Origin: Strongyloides papillosus
Lineage: Eukaryota; Nematoda; Chromadorea; Rhabditida; Strongyloididae
Assembly (NCBI GenBank): GCA_005656395.1
Contig: SRSI01000009.1
Coordinates: 1,922,001-1,986,000, forward strand
Direction: 5' to 3'
Length of the DNA stretch: 64,000 bases
The notes beneath the pieces were generated by a model, which searched no databases, was not told where the DNA came from, and saw nothing but the letters and a program-made list of their open reading frames with translations. Below are positions 59,766-64,000 of the stretch, in pieces. Numbering within the stretch: the stretch's first letter is position 1; each line of letters starts with the position of its first letter. The position numbers and the translations under genes are program-made.

Positions 59766-60236
59766 TTAAGGATTTATGTTATCCAATGGTTTGTTAGGCT
59801 CTGGAGAGACAAAGTAGTCGTCAGATGTATTTCTTGTATTTCCGAGTATTAGTTTTTTCTCACATTGATCTGGCATATCCTCTCTTGTGGGGCAGTTTTT
59901 GATTTCGTTAATCGTTGAATAAAGTGGTTCAACATCTCTTGTTTTGTCTTTACATTGAAAAATTGCGTTAGCAAGGAAGATGTCCTCTTTTAAATTTTCA
60001 ATGTCTTTTTCTGTGAATTTTAACAAAGAAATTTGCTGCAAATGACTTAACAATTTCCCATCCAGATGCGGAGCTGGTTCTACTTCATCATACTTAATCT
60101 AGAAAACATTTATTAACAAAAGGAAGATTTAAGTTACCTTGTTTTGATATGTTTTTTTCGGAAGGAAGTTCTTTAATGATCTATTTAGACATATAATTTG
60201 TGTACTTCTTTTAAATAAATGGGAACAATTAAACAT
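59766..60236 (-). CDS. GATC: Mitochondrial glutamyl-tRNA(Gln) amidotransferase subunit C
   Basis: Smallest subunit of the GatCAB enzyme, which turns Glu-tRNA(Gln) into Gln-tRNA(Gln) in mitochondria. Two exons, 60138-60236 and 59766-60098, are joined phase 0 across a 39-nt intron, giving 143 residues. The first exon encodes a basic, Ser-containing leader (MFNCSHLFKRSTQIICLNRS) fitting a mitochondrial presequence. The second carries the GatC core (LSHLQQISLLKFTEKDIENL, then DVEPLYSTIN) and a tail like that of animal GATC (DDYFVSPEPNKPL). The in-frame start at 60053 would miss the first conserved helix. Same strand as RAD21, about 450 bases upstream of it. Confidence 0.9.
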
Positions 60237-61184
60237 TTTACTTAAAAATTATTTCAAATATCATATAACCAAAAACTATCTTTTTAAAACCAATGATAAG
60301 TGGAATGATTTCTTAGTTCTTTTTTGTTACTAATTTAAATATAAATACTATTTAAACATAAATAAAATTCTTTATTTTATATGTACACTCTCGAAAATAG
60401 TAAGATTTAGTATTTAAAAATTAGAATTATTTTTAATTTTTAAACATCTATTCTTAAACAATAATAAAAAGATTTATTAGTATATTAAAATAGATAAGCC
60501 ATAAGTAAAGCTTTATAATATGCAAATAATATAAATGATTATACTTATAAGAATTATATAATAATGTTAATAGATTTATATTTTTGAAAAAAAAATTATT
60601 AGCTATGTTATAAAGTGATTTTGGAACATTTATAACGAAGATTAAATATCACTTTGATTAAATTTATTCCCCAATAAATCCAATAGTTTTTAAACACGTT
60701 TGTTGTAAACAAGTGAAAATAATTTATGTTTTAACTCTTGAAAAAATCAGTTGAAACTTTTTAACAGTAGTTTAAATATACTTTTTCCATTAATATTTTG
60801 TAATGGTCGAGAAAATATAGTTACTACTTTTCTAATGAAATTCAAACTGATCATATTTTTGATACATTTAAGTTATAAATAAAACAAATGGTTTTATGAA
60901 TTGATGAAAAGTTCTATAACAAATATGAAGAATTGTTAATAATTTCTTTTAATCGACATTAGCCATGTTAATCATTTTTATTATTCATGTATAAAAAAAT
61001 GTTTTTAGTAATTATCTGTAAAATTAAATATGATGTTTGATTGATAATGAATATATTTTTTTGAAAATTATTTTCTGCAACATATGCTCTATTTTATAGG
61101 ATGTTTAAATTTTCGTTTTATTAAATTAAAACAACGTAAAACAAAATTATAATTATGAACCAAAAATATGATTATTTTATATGA
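60237..61184. other. Intergenic
   Basis: About 950 very AT-rich bases between the gatC start and the ABC transporter stop, both minus strand. Nothing recognised. Confidence 0.6.

Positions 61185-64000
<2,816 letters not shown>

Overview
The window looks like genomic DNA of a parasitic or free-living nematode of the Strongyloides type. It is very AT-rich (roughly 20-25% GC by eye). Coding exons are interrupted by tiny introns, mostly 33-60 nt with T-rich TTTTAG-like acceptors, and the proteins best match nematode families: UNC-78, SOX-2, UBC-25 (UBE2Q type), an ELT/EGL-18-like GATA factor and TRPC channels. I saw no rRNA, confident tRNA, transposase, CRISPR or spliced-leader gene. The species assignment is inference from composition and gene structure.

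Left part (1-20 kb). The window opens inside the proteasome lid subunit gene rpn-3 (minus, 5' part only). Next come a three-exon TRPC-family cation channel (plus), a UBE2Q-type E2 enzyme (plus), a minus-strand protein made of 18-residue and ~34-residue repeats with no recognised relative, a MATH/BTB-like protein (plus), a small acidic protein (minus), a Nup88-like nucleoporin (plus) and glycerol kinase (minus).

Middle (20-43.8 kb). Two neighbouring minus-strand genes both carry the SAC3/GANP domain. One is a full FG-repeat GANP-like mRNA-export factor and the other a stand-alone SAC3-domain paralogue. The second is head-to-head with ribosomal protein eL29. unc-78 and a GATA factor follow, then a 7.5-kb gene-poor stretch, a UDP-glycosyltransferase and two tandem eEF1B genes.

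The most unusual locus is 40.75-42.7 kb. The first two exons of an eEF1B-delta-like gene encode a leucine zipper. They can be joined in frame either to the normal guanine-exchange exon or to an exon carrying a complete BMT5-like methyltransferase plus FDX-ACB module (FDXACB1-like). That would be one promoter and one zipper serving two unrelated C-termini. The shared part contains a GC-AG intron, and the exchange exons of the two tandem eEF1B genes look homogenised by gene conversion.

Right part (43.8-64 kb). A SOX-2-type gene sits in a large non-coding territory with a GC-rich island upstream. Then come a four-exon RAD21/SCC1 cohesin gene with a 3-kb intron, a small two-exon plus-strand gene candidate, the mitochondrial amidotransferase subunit GatC, and the 3' part of an ABCC/MRP transporter that runs off the window.

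Exon joins below were made by hand from GT-AG (one GC-AG) signals and reading-frame continuity. None has been tested against RNA.
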